DNA of 64,000 nucleotides, taken from positions 7,165,459-7,229,458 of the forward strand of contig CANTUZ010000020.1 of assembly GCA_947846985.1 (NCBI GenBank). The letters run 5' to 3'. This stretch comes from Fratercula arctica (taxonomy: Eukaryota; Chordata; Aves; Charadriiformes; Alcidae). The position numbers and the translations under genes were made by a program. This document shows positions 22,601 to 34,330 of this stretch, in pieces. Under the pieces are notes generated by a model. It had not been told where the DNA came from, ran no database searches, and saw nothing but the letters and a program-made list of their open reading frames with translations. Positions within the stretch are counted from its first letter, which is position 1; each line of letters starts with the position of its first letter.

Positions 22601-24819
22601 CCTTTCCTCCGGGAAATCCAGCCCAGAGCAGCAGGCTCCAAGGGCAGCCAGCAGGAAGCTGCCTGCCTGGGCAGCACCGTGTACCCTGGTAGAAATTCCC
22701 CCCCCCCCCTTTTTTTTTCCTTCTTCATTAAAAGAAAAAAAACCCAATTCACTCCCACTCCTATTTTCTAGATTCACATGAAGCATTTCTGACCAAATGT
22801 TAACTGATCTATTCTGATTATTCATGCTGTGAAAAAAAGTGTAAGTAATGGAGTCTTCCCTAATCCTAACATGGAGCTGAGAAAGGGGCCTTTGAGATCA
22901 TTACAGTCACATACCCCGGCGGTGACTGCACGGGGCAGCTGCATGGGGCTGCAGGCCGCGCTGCTCCGCCACCCCGACCCCAGCTCTGCGTGATACCATC
23001 AGCCCAGGATGTTTTGACAGACCAAGAGCTAATTTTTGCCTCCAAGCAAGCATGCAGCTCCTGCAGGAAAGTGTCCAGGGGGACAGGGGGAATAGGATGC
23101 ACACGGTGACCACTCCAGCGCAACGCAGACCCTGCAAAGGGCCCGGGCTCAGGCTGCAGCAGCCCTAGAACGAGCGAGCAGGGCAGCAGCACATTCCCGT
23201 GCTCTGGTAGCCGGGGGATGCGCTGGGGAGTTCTGGGGTACCTTCAGCATCCCTGCCACCGGCTCATGGGCAAGCAGCTCAAGATCAGCAAACTGTTGTG
23301 ATTTAATGGCAACAGTTCTAGGGGAGTGGGAAAGACAGTGTCAGCATGGAGGAAGAGGACAGCCCCAGGACTGGAGAGGAAGCTCTCACCCCAACTGCTG
23401 GGCAGCGCGAGGCAGTGCCGCCCCCGGGGCACCCAGAGGAACCAGCTCTGAGCTATTAGGAGAGGAATGGCCCAGACTGAGTCTCATTAAGGCAGTTACA
23501 TGGTTTACAAGCTTGTTATAACATCGGAGCAGGGAAATGTGCCGGTCGCTTCGCTAGCTGAGCGAGGACAAAGCAGAGCCTGTTCCCCTAAAGGAAAAGC
23601 CTCGTGCTTAGCCCGGCGCTGACGTCAGCTCCTTTCGATGCACAAATGCAACGAGGACGTGGGCAGTTTGCCAGCTGGGGACAGCAGCGCTACAAGCTCC
23701 GATTTGCCTCTGAAGTGGACACAACAGCAGGCTACCAATAAGAGTTTCTTTCAGCCAAGCGACCCAGTGCAAAGCTGCGTTTGCAGGCGGGTATGAGACA
23801 CTGGGGTTTAGAGACCAGCAAAGCGAGGGCTGGGAGCGCATCGCCCTGCGGGGAGCACTCTGCCTGCTCCTCGCCAGTTAAAAACAAGAATAAAGCACAG
23901 AGGCTGGGGAATAAAAGACTCCAAGAAGCAGTTCTGAAAGATGGGGGTGGGGAGCTGCTTCAGTTTAAGTAGTTTTGCTTTATTCTGCTCATGCCTCCAC
24001 CCTTACAGTGTACCCTGCCACCCTCCAACAGCACAGGCTGCCCACGGCACTGCTCAGCACCAGAGAGGAACAGGCAGCACCAGCTTCCAGTGCTGAGCCG
24101 TCAGAGCTGATCAGAAACTGGGAACAGATCACTAGATACAGTCACTGTTTGCTGGATTAAAAAAAAAAAATGTTTAAAAATCGGTATCTTATCTAAAAGA
24201 AAGAGACCCCATAAGCAGGGCTCCTGCGCATGGCAGAGCGGCTCCCCTGGCCTTCAGGCGGGCGCTGGCAGCAGACACAGCATCTGCAGCACACTGTAAC
24301 AAGGACAAGGGCAGAATTACACAAGTTGTAATTCCCCGGAAAGATTTTACTTACAGCTTTGCAGAGGAGGACAGATTAACCTGATTTTTGCATTCTGGGC
24401 ATTAAATGGTACTTTCTGAGCAACGTCCTTCAAGCAAACTCGCTACGGAAAGTTTTGCTCTCATCTGAGGAGAGAATTCCAACTTTTAGCAAAGTTTGGG
24501 CTCTCGTCACTACAGCAGGTGCTAATCGTAAGAGCCGGCAGAAGAGCCGCATCCTGCACTGCAACACACGAGCACACGTACTGCTGTCTCCAGGCCACTT
24601 ACCTCCTGCATACATAACAGCCAGCATGATGGAGGAGATCCATGAGACTTTGCTGCTGGATGCGTTGAAGATGACCTCAATCTCCTTGAAGAACACAGTG
24701 ATGGATTTGGGGAAGGCATAGGAAAACCCAATGGAGATGAAGGCTCCAATGACGACGGCCCATCCCCATCCTCCTTCAGGAGGAGTGTATCCCACAGGGC
24801 CTCCAATGGCCGGTGGCAT
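19358..24819 (-). CDS. SLC16A1: Monocarboxylate transporter 1 (MCT1), four coding exons, 500 aa
   Basis: Proton-coupled symporter of L-lactate, pyruvate and ketone bodies in the plasma membrane, in the SLC16 branch of the major facilitator superfamily. MCT1 is known to need basigin or embigin for surface delivery. Exons 24819-24603, 21502-21359, 20825-19962 and 19635-19358 (217+144+864+278 = 1503 nt) join in frame to 500 residues plus stop, the same length as human MCT1. Visible signatures are the SLC16 motif EGGWGW at residues 15-20, the functionally important Lys38 in FPKSI, an R142-R143 pair after TM4, and Asp308/Arg312 in FVDMVARPS of TM8 (human Asp309/Arg313). Twelve membrane segments are expected, with a lysine-rich cytosolic loop between TM6 and TM7 (about 197-245) and an acidic/lysine-rich C-terminal tail. 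An in-frame TAG lies 9 nt before the ATG and A is at -3, which fixes the start. The identification is very secure. Confidence 0.97.
19962..20825 (-). CDS. SLC16A1: SLC16A1 coding exon 3 (864 bp)
   Basis: This large exon encodes residues 121-408, from TM4 to TM11, including the TM6-TM7 cytosolic loop and the TM8 Asp308/Arg312 pair. The acceptor is CTCCAG and the donor GTAGGG. No stop or frameshift is present. The next intron is 326 bp. Confidence 0.96.
21359..21502 (-). CDS. SLC16A1: SLC16A1 coding exon 2 (144 bp)
   Basis: The acceptor ends CCTAG and the donor is GTAAGTG. The translation [20 protein letters not shown] matches the MCT1 region from TM2 into TM3 (residues 73-120). It is phase 1 at both ends. 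The preceding intron is 3.1 kb and the following one 533 bp. Confidence 0.95.
21503..24602 (-). other. SLC16A1: SLC16A1 intron between coding exons 1 and 2
   Basis: A 3.1-kb intron without a recognisable exon or transposon. It contains a C/T homopolymer pair near 22697-22720, AT-rich stretches at about 22085-22260 and 22700-22870, and an A10 run near 24161. Confidence 0.6.
21754..21792. repeat. 20-bp direct tandem duplication in SLC16A1 intron
   Basis: CCAGCTGCCCCCCCGGGGCA is repeated twice back to back inside the 3.1-kb intron. Small recent duplication. Confidence 0.85.
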
Positions 24820-24860
24820 CTTGAGCTAAGTTGGCGATGACTCAGTTGGGGTTCAAAGAT
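24603..24860 (-). CDS. SLC16A1: SLC16A1 exon 2 (start codon; coding 24603-24819)
   Basis: The acceptor TTTTGCAG ends at 24861 and the exon begins at 24860. A 41-nt untranslated leader without ATG precedes the start at 24819. The coding part covers residues 1-72 plus one base (phase 1), including TM1 with EGGWGW and Lys38. The donor GTAAGT starts at 24602. Confidence 0.94.
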
Positions 24861-27800
24861 CTGCAAAAGGACAAAGTATTGTCTCAGCTGAAAGCAGAGG
24901 GCTGCATCCCCACTCCCAGGCGTGCAGCAGCTACAGCCCCACTTGCCAGGCTGGCATGGCACCAGTCCCCCGGACCACCTCCGCAAGAGCTGAGCCCAGA
25001 GGCGAGCACCCTGGGCTCACCGCACACTGGCCTCATAAGGCCATCCAAAGACACATGCTCAGATTGCAGCTGGCCTTTAATAGCCCTGGTCTGCAGGTAT
25101 TTATAAGCAACAAATTTAAGACATGATACCCTGTCCTAGGCTGAAAAGGGCAGGCAGTGTCCTTGCCAGCAGCAGCCGGGGCACAGCAGCAAAGTAGGCA
25201 GGGCTACCGGCAGCACAGCCCTGGACCTGGGGAGGGGTGGGCAGGGCAGCGCCAGGGCAGGGCCCCTGCAGCTCCTCCAGGAGCGCGATCCCAACACCAC
25301 CCCAGCACACCACAACATCTCGGGAAGCCCTCAGCCACCTGGAGCAGGAGCAGCATACCCAGGCTATTAAATGCAGACACACTAGGGGAAATAAGTCGAC
25401 ACGTATGAGCCGGGACACCTCCATTTCTGCAAGGAAAGAGTAGGCAGGTGTCACAGCACAGCCACCAGCCCGGCCAGCCCTGAAGGTCATGGGCTAGGGC
25501 TAAACTTAGCCTGAGCAGTGACTGGGGAAGGCTCCCGCTCGCTGCCAGCGCTGCCAGGGGAGGGGAGGTGGGTCTGCCCGGAGCAGCCCCGGCAGAGTCC
25601 GGCTCCAGCAGGGCACCCCCAACCCAGTTGCAGCCAACCCCTCCTCCCCTACCGAAAAGGCTACAGCGGGTTTCACAAAAGCACCCAAGCGTAAAAACAA
25701 TTCACCTTAAAAGCTCAAAACCAGAAGGGATTAGAAAACAAAATAAATGGGGAAATGTCATCCAGGCTTGCTGAAGTGTGCAATCCCCTTTGAGAGGCTG
25801 ATTCAGAGCCATGTGGAGACCAGCAGTGCTGGGCTGCTCACGCCTTCCCTGTGCTGCAGCTGCTGCACAGCTGGATCAGGACCAGAAGCATCCCCTGGAG
25901 CTGTGGCTACTTGAAAAATAAGGCTGCTTCAGGCAGAGAGCAGCACAAGCCGTCCCAGGGAGGAAACACAACCAGAGCAGCTGCTCACAAACGTGGTTTA
26001 CAATATGCAAAGCAACAGAAATCACTCCAGTACCCAGAACTCCTGTGAGGCCCCGCAGATTTTAGAAAACACTTTGAGACCCTATGGCCCTCCCTGGCCT
26101 CGAAGCCAGAAACCCTCCTGCCCATATTAAGCACCATCAGCCAAGGGGGGGAGACATCGCTCTCCTTTGCCAGAGCCCACCCCTCGCTCCGCAGTTCTCT
26201 GCTTGGATTTCCACTTGAAGGAAAAGCCACCTTCGAGCAGGAGAGCTTTCTCCAGAGCTCCCCTGGGTCACACCAGGCACAGCAACAGCTTCAAAGCAGT
26301 GTGCTGGCTCAGAGGTGCGGCCTCCTATTTATAGCACGCATCCGTTCAGGCTCACAGCGATTACCATCTCATCCACGGCTGCTGACATGCCAGCATCTAC
26401 CTGGCACGTCCCCTCGTGCCCTCAGCACGCCACACAGCACTGTGAGCTCCCGCCTTGCTTTCGCAGGTGCCACTCCGTGCCACTTCCGTGCACATCCGAG
26501 GCCGGGATCCGGGCATCCCGACTGAAGCACAGCTGGTGACCCCGAGTCAGAGGGAGCCCCTGCTCCCAGCTGGCACTGGAGGCACAGATGTCAAAGTTAC
26601 CCGATACAGCACTGGGTTTGCCAGAGCCACCCGACACCTGGACGTGCTCAGGTGATGCCTGGGACCCACATGGAGCAGGAGGAAGCCCAGCACAGGAGGC
26701 CAGTTTCTGTAAGCCACTAAGACAGGTTTAGCCCGACCCAGACACCGATTTTTTGTTGGCAGGGTATTTTCCTGCATCCTGGCCAGTACGACACATGACC
26801 ATCACGAGCAGATCCCAGCCACCCTGCACTCCCACAAAGGAATCATTTACAAGATGCTGCCCCGGGCACGTCCACAGCTGAACTATGCCCAGGAGCCAGA
26901 GGAGCCGATTCCCCCTCTCAGACCCCTGGGGACCGCAGCCGCGCTGAGCAGCCCCTTCAAGACCGGATGAGCCCACGCCAGCAGGGTTTGGCTGCAGGTG
27001 GGCTCCCACAGCAGAGCCCGGAGCCAGCACATGCCCGTGGGCACCAGCCTGGCACCAGCAGTCAGGGAGGCAAGCGCCAGGCTCCGCAGAGGCTCGCCAC
27101 ATTCCTTTGGCTCTCGGTCTGGGGAGCCAGGCTCCCATCAGGCTCTTTCTGAAAAGCTGCTATGAACACTGGGATTTGCTCGCCACCACTTTCCTGCACG
27201 GGCTGCGCACTGAAGTTTCCAGCAACTTCTTCCTTTGAGTCATTCTGAGCTCTCACAGTGCTCAGTGAACTTTAAAGCATCATCTAACTACACTGATTTG
27301 TCTGAAGCGTTTTTTAAAAATGAGACTACCAGGTGTTGGCAATAAAAACCACCAGCAAGGAATATAATCTACTTGTTAGCACTAATTAAAACTACTGGCA
27401 ATAAAAGCTATCCAAAGCAAAAGCTGGGGTCGCTGATGAGGTGTTGGGGATTTTTCACTTATGCTCCTGAGACGCACACACAGGTTTAGTTCTTCCACCA
27501 CTCCCAAGGAGCTCGACGGCAGTGCAATTACTGCGGCTTGGTTCATCTATTTGTTCTTTCCCTGCGAGCAGCATTCCTCCTCCTGCGGGCACTCAGGTGG
27601 CATCTCTATAAAATAAGACTTTGGGCGTGTTAGACATGACCTCTCTTGCATTGCTGAGGCACACTGAAAAACCTTGAACTGAACAAGGCTCGAGCACATG
27701 AAGCAAGACTCCCAAAGCCTGATGCCAGAGGGTTTACATGATGAGTTCTGCATGCCGCAACATTTTTCCCTGACTCATTGAAAATCCTTATTAAGAAAGA

Positions 27801-30800
27801 CCAGTTTTAGAAAGCTCTTCCTTCAATCGCATTAAGGCTTCTTGCTGATTTCCTCCTTGCCCCCACACAGAAGTAGTTTCAAACGAGAGAGGAAAAAAAA
27901 AAAGCACACATGTAAGGCAGCCAGTTCAATTGTAAAGCTTCCCTCCTCTTCGCAAAAAGGGAAAAAAAAAAAACCACCCAGAACATAGTTATGACATTTA
28001 CAGCTCTGTTTTGGAAGAGCAACGTGTAAGACGTGTTTGGAAATCAAATTCACAGCTGCCAGGCAGACAGCTACAGTTTGCCCTATTAGGAAATAAAATA
28101 ACCATATTTGCAGTAATTAAGACTGATGAGACCAAGTAATGACTGCAAGTATCACATCTGCTCCCCGTAAACGTCTTGACTAATCCGCAGGAATGGGTAG
28201 CCTACAGCAACCCTCCTCTGCACAGCAATGGCGAGAGCAGGAATTGAGGCTTCTTTAGGCAACAAGGACTGTATCATCTCGAAACAGATCCCACAGAAGA
28301 CTAAAAAGCTCTCCATCGCCTAGGTCCCACGCACAAGCACTGTTATCCCTTCCCCAGAGGGGCCGGGAACAGGAAGATTTCAAGACTTTTGGTTACATAA
28401 TGCGGAAAATTGCTGTGCTTTTAAAAGCCCCAAATTGGCAGGACTCCAGGGCAGAAAGACAGAGGCTCACATTTATAAAGCACTGCAAATGCCACAAAAT
28501 ATTTCTGGGGCAAACCCTTTATGAAAGTGTCCTCACACCACTCCTTTCCGGGCTCAGAGGAAGAGGGACGTCCTTCACCCACACAGGGGCCGTGCCCGGG
28601 CACCTCAGCCCCCCTCGCACATCCCTCCAGCTCAAGGCTTTCCCACTCCAGGCATGTCTCACCTGGCATTTGCTGCCCTGCCAGCTTGCAAAACCTCTCC
28701 CAGGGCGCTGGGACGGCTGGCAGGGCTAGGGCTGGGGCTGGAGAAGGGCAGGCAGCAGAGCCCAGCTTCTGCCCCGCAGCCCATCTCCGCCCCGGGGCTG
28801 CCCTGTGCCACTGCAGGCAGAGGCTCACCTGGCACCTCAGCACCCTCCTCCTCGTCAGCAGGCATGAAGTCCCACTTCCCCAGTCTGCTGCAGGCAGACT
28901 GCCTCCGCTCCCGCCCCTCTGCTCCTCCTGTGCTCTCCCAGCTCTGGAGAGGGACCCAGCGGGTCCTGGAGAAGGATCTCAGCAGCAAGATCCCCATGGA
29001 CATCCCTGCCATACAGCGGCCATTTGGACTCCTCACACCTTCGTCAGCTGGACCCGGCCTTCAGCCAGCAAATGCCGAGACACCGAAATGCCCAGGCCAT
29101 GCAGGAAGGGCACAGAGCGGCCCCCTGAGCAGGGGGTCCTACCCCAAGCCCCCAGCAGAGGGACATGTGAGGGGGACACTGCTCTCCAGGAGCCTGGCGA
29201 GCGCCTGTTCCCACCAGCTTCATCCCAAAGCATAATCCAAATGAGAGCGTGACACACATCTATCCATCCTCCCAAACTTCACAGCAACTCAGCGCTCAGC
29301 ATGCGGTGGGACAGCATGGGGCCACACACCGCTGGGGGCCAGCGGACCCAGAGCACCCCTTCTGGCCCTGAAACTAAACTGAGATCTCGTACTTGCTGCT
29401 GGGGAAATGGAGGTGCTGGCAATCACGAGCTGTTTACAGCCAATAATGCTTTATAGCTTCAAATTTGGCCTTTTTCTGGCCAGAAGCAAGATGAAATAGA
29501 GATTGTTATGAGCTAATGAGACACCACTTTCACTAGTTTTAAGCAGGTTTATAGCATTAAGCGTGGAGCTGTAATTCCAGCAAGCACCCATAGCTGGGGT
29601 TTAACCTGGCAGCACATGGCCTACGTGACTCCCCAGTGCTTGCAAGGGCTCTGCACCAAGACAATAGTCGATTGAGGTCCTGCTCAGCCGCCGCGTTTGC
29701 TTGCGGGGTGAGGCAAGGTCAGCAGCAGGGGCAGGGTTTGCTCGAGGCCGGCAGCCCGCACAGCCGAGCTTGAGGTTTTTGCCAGAAGCGGCCCGTCCCG
29801 CTCAGCGCCTCTCCCCACCAGGGACGGCCAGCGCACCCACAGACGTGCCCCGGTCTGCCAGCCCGGTGAGCCAAGCAAGGCAGGCAGACAGGCAGACGCC
29901 GCGGCGGCATCGGCAGCTGCCCTCCTCCAGCTCCAGCTGCACCCACCACCAGCGCGAGCCCCAGCCTGCAGAGGCACGGAGTGGCCCGCTCGCCCCGCCA
30001 GTGGCCAGCACTCCTCAGGCCTTCCCTGGACACCGGCCACGGGTCCCTCCAGCAGACAGAGCCCCCCAGGCACTCAAGGATGGCTCCCATCGCAGCAGCC
30101 GCAGTGCACGGGCTGTGAAAGGCTGTGAAGCGCCCTGAGAAACGGAACTTTGGGATGGTTTGTCAGGAACTTTGAGAGGGAACAACCAACCCAACAGAAA
30201 GACGGGCAGCTATTTCTGCCTACCAGACAGATACCAGATGAGCTCCCATCCCAGGCTGCCATGCCTGGTTATTAGCACCAGTGATGTTCAGCCTGTCTGA
30301 GCAAGGACTGAGCATCTTACTGGTACAAGAAAGCAGGAAGTCAAGCTTAAGCAAGCTTTCAACAAGACCAAGGCAGAAAGCCTGGCTTTCTTTCTATACC
30401 AGAGCCCTCTGACTCAAAACCCTGAGGGCAGACCCAGGGGGGTTTGCAAGCAGGTTACAAGAACATTACGTGAAGCAGCTCTTACAAGCGTCCTCTGGGC
30501 TCACAGGGGCTTTGACCCCAGGCACAGCACCCAGAGCCCCCTCTGCAACCAGCCACACAAGGGAACAGCTCATCCCCGGGCAGCAGGGGCTGGCAGCTGC
30601 CCACCCTACACTCACAGCCCGTCTCACTGCTAGTGCTTCACCCCGGGAGCTGCAGGGCTGTGCAACGGCTCAGCCTGGAGGGGGCATTTCACAGGCTGGT
30701 TTAAAGGGACTCACCCAAAAGGCACAGACTTCAGCAGTGCAGCCCTTGCAGCACAAGGTACCGACCCTCCAGGTCAGCAGTACTGGGGAGGGAGCAAGGG

Positions 30801-33800
30801 TTATACAGCCCCAGATTCTGCTCGTGCCCCCATCCCTGGGGGAAGGGCTTCCCACCAGCTGAGCCCCCCAGCCTCAGGAGGGGACGGGGGGCTCAACTCC
30901 TCTGCAGGGTTTCACAGTCCCTCCTCAAGCACAAGCCATGCTCTGCCAAGGAGCAGAGCTGATCCCACCCCACGCCAACAGTCTCAGGAACGCTCCCGGG
31001 ACACCCCGTGCCCGGCAGGAAATCCTCAGAATGAGAAAAATGTGGTACCGAATAGCATCGGCATTCTTTCATAAGACACCCACACCAGCAGCCGCCAGGG
31101 ACATGCCACAGAGCTTCACAGCAGAGCAGGGTAGCAGGAGGGTGCAAAACCCCAGAAAGTCACAGCCATCACAGTCAAAACGTAACTGCCACTCTCGTCC
31201 CCAAGAGCAAGGTCTGAGCCGTCTTTGCTCCCAGCCACCACCACATTATCGCTGTGTTAAAACCCCAAACCAGGGCCGAGGTAGTGCAGGGATCGGGGTG
31301 GGAGACTCCCCAACGACCCAGCAGCACTCAGGTCACTGCGGTTTCAGGAATTAACTACAGCCCCACATGGATTTTCTTTGGCTGCAGCACAACTACACTG
31401 CAGCGGCTTTAAGGGCCCATTTGAAAGTGAGTCATACAGACATCACTGGTGAGAGGCTCCCAGTTTCTTAACATCGCTGTTATAGGCTGATTCCACAGAA
31501 GGAAATAGGAAAAGCCATAAAAGTGCAACAATGAGATTAGCACTATAGTGCTTAATGAGATGCAAACTCGTCTCCCTTAGCCTACGTGCAGCTTTTCAAC
31601 TCCTCATAAAGGATGTATAATATAATAGCATGCAACTCACTGGGTATTTTCCACCTTAGCTGCCAGATAAATCAGGCCAATTGTGAGAGACAGGAGCCAA
31701 CAGAAAGCACAAGCAACCATTCGCACCTTCTTCAGGAAGCGCCTCCTGGAAGGGCAGGGTGCTTTGCACCTTCCCGGGGACCAGGACCAGGCACCCTGTG
31801 ACATTGGGGCAGGGAGGTTTGTGGTACACTAGCAAAACACTTGTTTGTAATTGAGAGATCCACCGCCCCAGTGATTAATCCAAAACTGAGAAAGCCCCTT
31901 CTCACAAAGCCACAGAACAGGAGCTCTGGGGGTTTCCCTATGCCCCCCACCCCCAACACAAACCAGCTATTCCATGAAATGGCCCATTTTTCAGCCCTGC
32001 TCCTTCCCTTCTTGACACAGCCAAGAAAACCTCAGAGCAAAGACACCCAGGAGAATCAGCCAGCACTAAATTACCTCACTTAGCATGAAAATAGGATGCT
32101 GGAGCACCACAAAAAGGCTTAAGGCTCACAGAAAAGCACAAAAACAGTATCATTAGATTTCAGGTTTCTTGTGATGCAACTAAAAAAAAAAAAACCATCT
32201 TTTTCCTTAGAAGAACTTAAAGCCCAAGACCACGAGTGATCATTGTGCAGAGTGCCCAAGAGAAGCACCTGAGCAATTCGCTCCCACAGGGAAGGACAAA
32301 TCTCCCACCTCTCTCAGTGCTGCTAGAAGTTGTTCACCATTTCCTTGTGGTCCTCCAGTTCATACCCTTCCCCATTCCTCAGGGCAGCTTACAATTCCAG
32401 AAGCACTGCTCACCCTTTTGTGACATGTTCATACACCCCTTGCCCACGGCACCCCCGCTGGAGCCAGGACACCTACCATGTCTGCTGCGGCCCAGCCTCC
32501 CGCCTGCCGGAACATCTCACCCCACCAGGCTTTGCCCTGCGCGGCTGCCGGGACACCAGGCCTTGCCCGGGACACCAGGCCGCGGCCCAACCGCAGGGAA
32601 GCGCTTTGCGGGAGCCATCAGCTCCAGGAGCGTTTCAACAGCCCCTCACTACCGAGATCCAGAGCGCACCGACTGCCAGAGGCGCCAACGGTCCCAGCTT
32701 CCCGCTGCCGATCACCGGGAGGCCTGGCCGGCCGGGTGACAGCCCCCCCGCGGGCACCTGGGCACACGTGCGCGGCTCCCGGGGACCTCGGTGCGCGCAG
32801 CCTCCTCCCTGAGCGATGCAAAAACACACATTAAAGCTCGAGCACGGTCCGACGCGCTCCCCCCGCGCAGCCTCCTCCCTCCAAACGCGGTCCCCAGCCG
32901 CAGATCGCGGAGCTGGAAGGACCCGGGCCGCTCACCCACCGAGCGGCTTCGAGCGGCCGAGGCCGGGCTGCCGATCGCCTGCTGAGGGGAAACACGGCAG
33001 GGCCGGGGGGGTACCCGAGCGGGGAGCGGCGTCCGGTGCTGCCCCCGGGCAGTCGCAGGGGACTCCACAGGAACGCTGCCGAGCGGGAAAGGGGAGAGAC
33101 CCTCCACTCCCCGCACCGCAGGACACGCTCCACACGCGGCCGCCGGGGCCGGCGCACCCCCCCGCAGCTCCCCTGCTCTTATCGGGCGCCAGAGACCGGG
33201 GTTAATCACCTCTTGCCCCCGCATCCCGTCGCTATCGGGCGCCCGCAACATGCTGCGGACGGACCCCCCCGCGCAGCCCCTGGAAACAGCCCGGCCGGGC
33301 CTCGGGGGGGCGGCCGGGACCCGGCCTCGCCGGTCCCCGCGGGACGAGACTCGCCGGGCAACGGCCACGGCAGAGGGACGAGGAGCCCGGCGGGGCAGGG
33401 CAGCCCCGTCCCTGAAGCCACCGGGGACCCCCGAGGCCACCAGCCACCCCCCGACCCCCGCCCCGCCGAGGGAGGTCAACAGGACGCGGGGCGGGCAGCG
33501 CTGCCGGTGGCGGGACGCGGCCCCAGGGCGCTGCTGCCGGCGGGAGGCCCTGGGCGCCCGGAGACTCGTCGCGGGCAGGACACGCGTGGAACCCGCAGCC
33601 ACGCGGCCGCCTCGGAGCGGCAACGAAACACGGCCCCCCCTCAGCCCCCTTCCCCCGCGCACCCCCGGGCCCGGAGCGGCGGCCCCGGCACGGCCAGCCC
33701 CGCCGCCGGCGGGGAATCCCCCGTCCCGCCGAGCCCGGCTGCGCCCACGCGCGACCGGCCGCCGGTGCGGACCCGAACCCCGCCGCCAGCACGGCCCTCC

Positions 33801-33907
33801 CCTCCGGACCCACACACCGGGAGCGGCTGCGCGGAGCCCCGGCCCGGCCCGCTCCCGCCCGCCATGTCCCGTCCCGCCACGTGGGCCGCCGCGGCGCCGG
33901 GCCCTAC
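24861..33907 (-). other. SLC16A1: SLC16A1 intron 1 (about 9 kb, inferred)
   Basis: The acceptor at the right place for the ATG exon is clear; the donor at 33907/33906 (CGCAG then GTAGGG on the minus strand) is the best candidate in the CpG island. The interior has AT-rich patches (27.25-28.15, 29.40-29.60, 31.40-31.70, 31.85-32.25 kb) and a GC-rich patch at 29.68-30.06 kb. I recognise no exon, RNA gene or transposon inside. Confidence 0.5.
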
Positions 33908-34330
33908 CTGCGCGTGCCGCCGCCGGCCGGGTACCGCCGCCCCCGCCCGCCGCTATAAGCGCGGAGGGGCCGCGCCGCGGGGGGCGGGCAGCGGGACGGG
34001 CCGGGGCCGAGCGCCGCCCCCCGCCGCCCCACGTGCGCCGCGCCGCCGCGGCCCGCTCGGGCCCCCGCGGGCCCCCGCGCCCCCTCCCCTCTGCCGGCCC
34101 CCGCGGTGGGCGGCCGCGCCGTGCGCCCCGGCACGTACCGCCCGCAGCCCCCCCGGGCCGGCCCCGCGCGTCCCGGGCCCCGGCGGCGGCGGGGCTTCGC
34201 GCCGGTTCCGCCGGCAGCGGGCGGGGGCCGCGGTGGATGCGGCCGGCGCAGCATCAGCTCGGGGACTTCTCTGAACTTGTCCCGCAAGAGCGACTCCCCG
34301 TCCGTCCCCCCCGGCCCCGCGGGTGGGACA
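32500..34330. promoter_or_regulatory. SLC16A1: CpG island at the SLC16A1 5' end
   Basis: About 1.8 kb of very CpG-dense sequence with numerous GC boxes. Three perfect E-boxes CACGTG lie at 32765-32770, 33878-33883 and 34030-34035. MCT1 is an established MYC target, and CACGTG is the MYC/MAX site, so these are plausible functional sites. Frames of 367-551 codons on both strands here come from GC bias. Confidence 0.8.
33908..34140 (-). other. SLC16A1: Candidate non-coding first exon and core promoter of SLC16A1
   Basis: Mammalian SLC16A1 starts with a short non-coding exon in a CpG island. Here the minus strand reads GGCACGCGCAG before GTAGGGCC, a good donor, so an exon ending at 33908 is likely. 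The start site cannot be read from the sequence and the upstream limit given is a guess. No canonical TATA box sits at the right distance on the minus strand. Confidence 0.4.
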
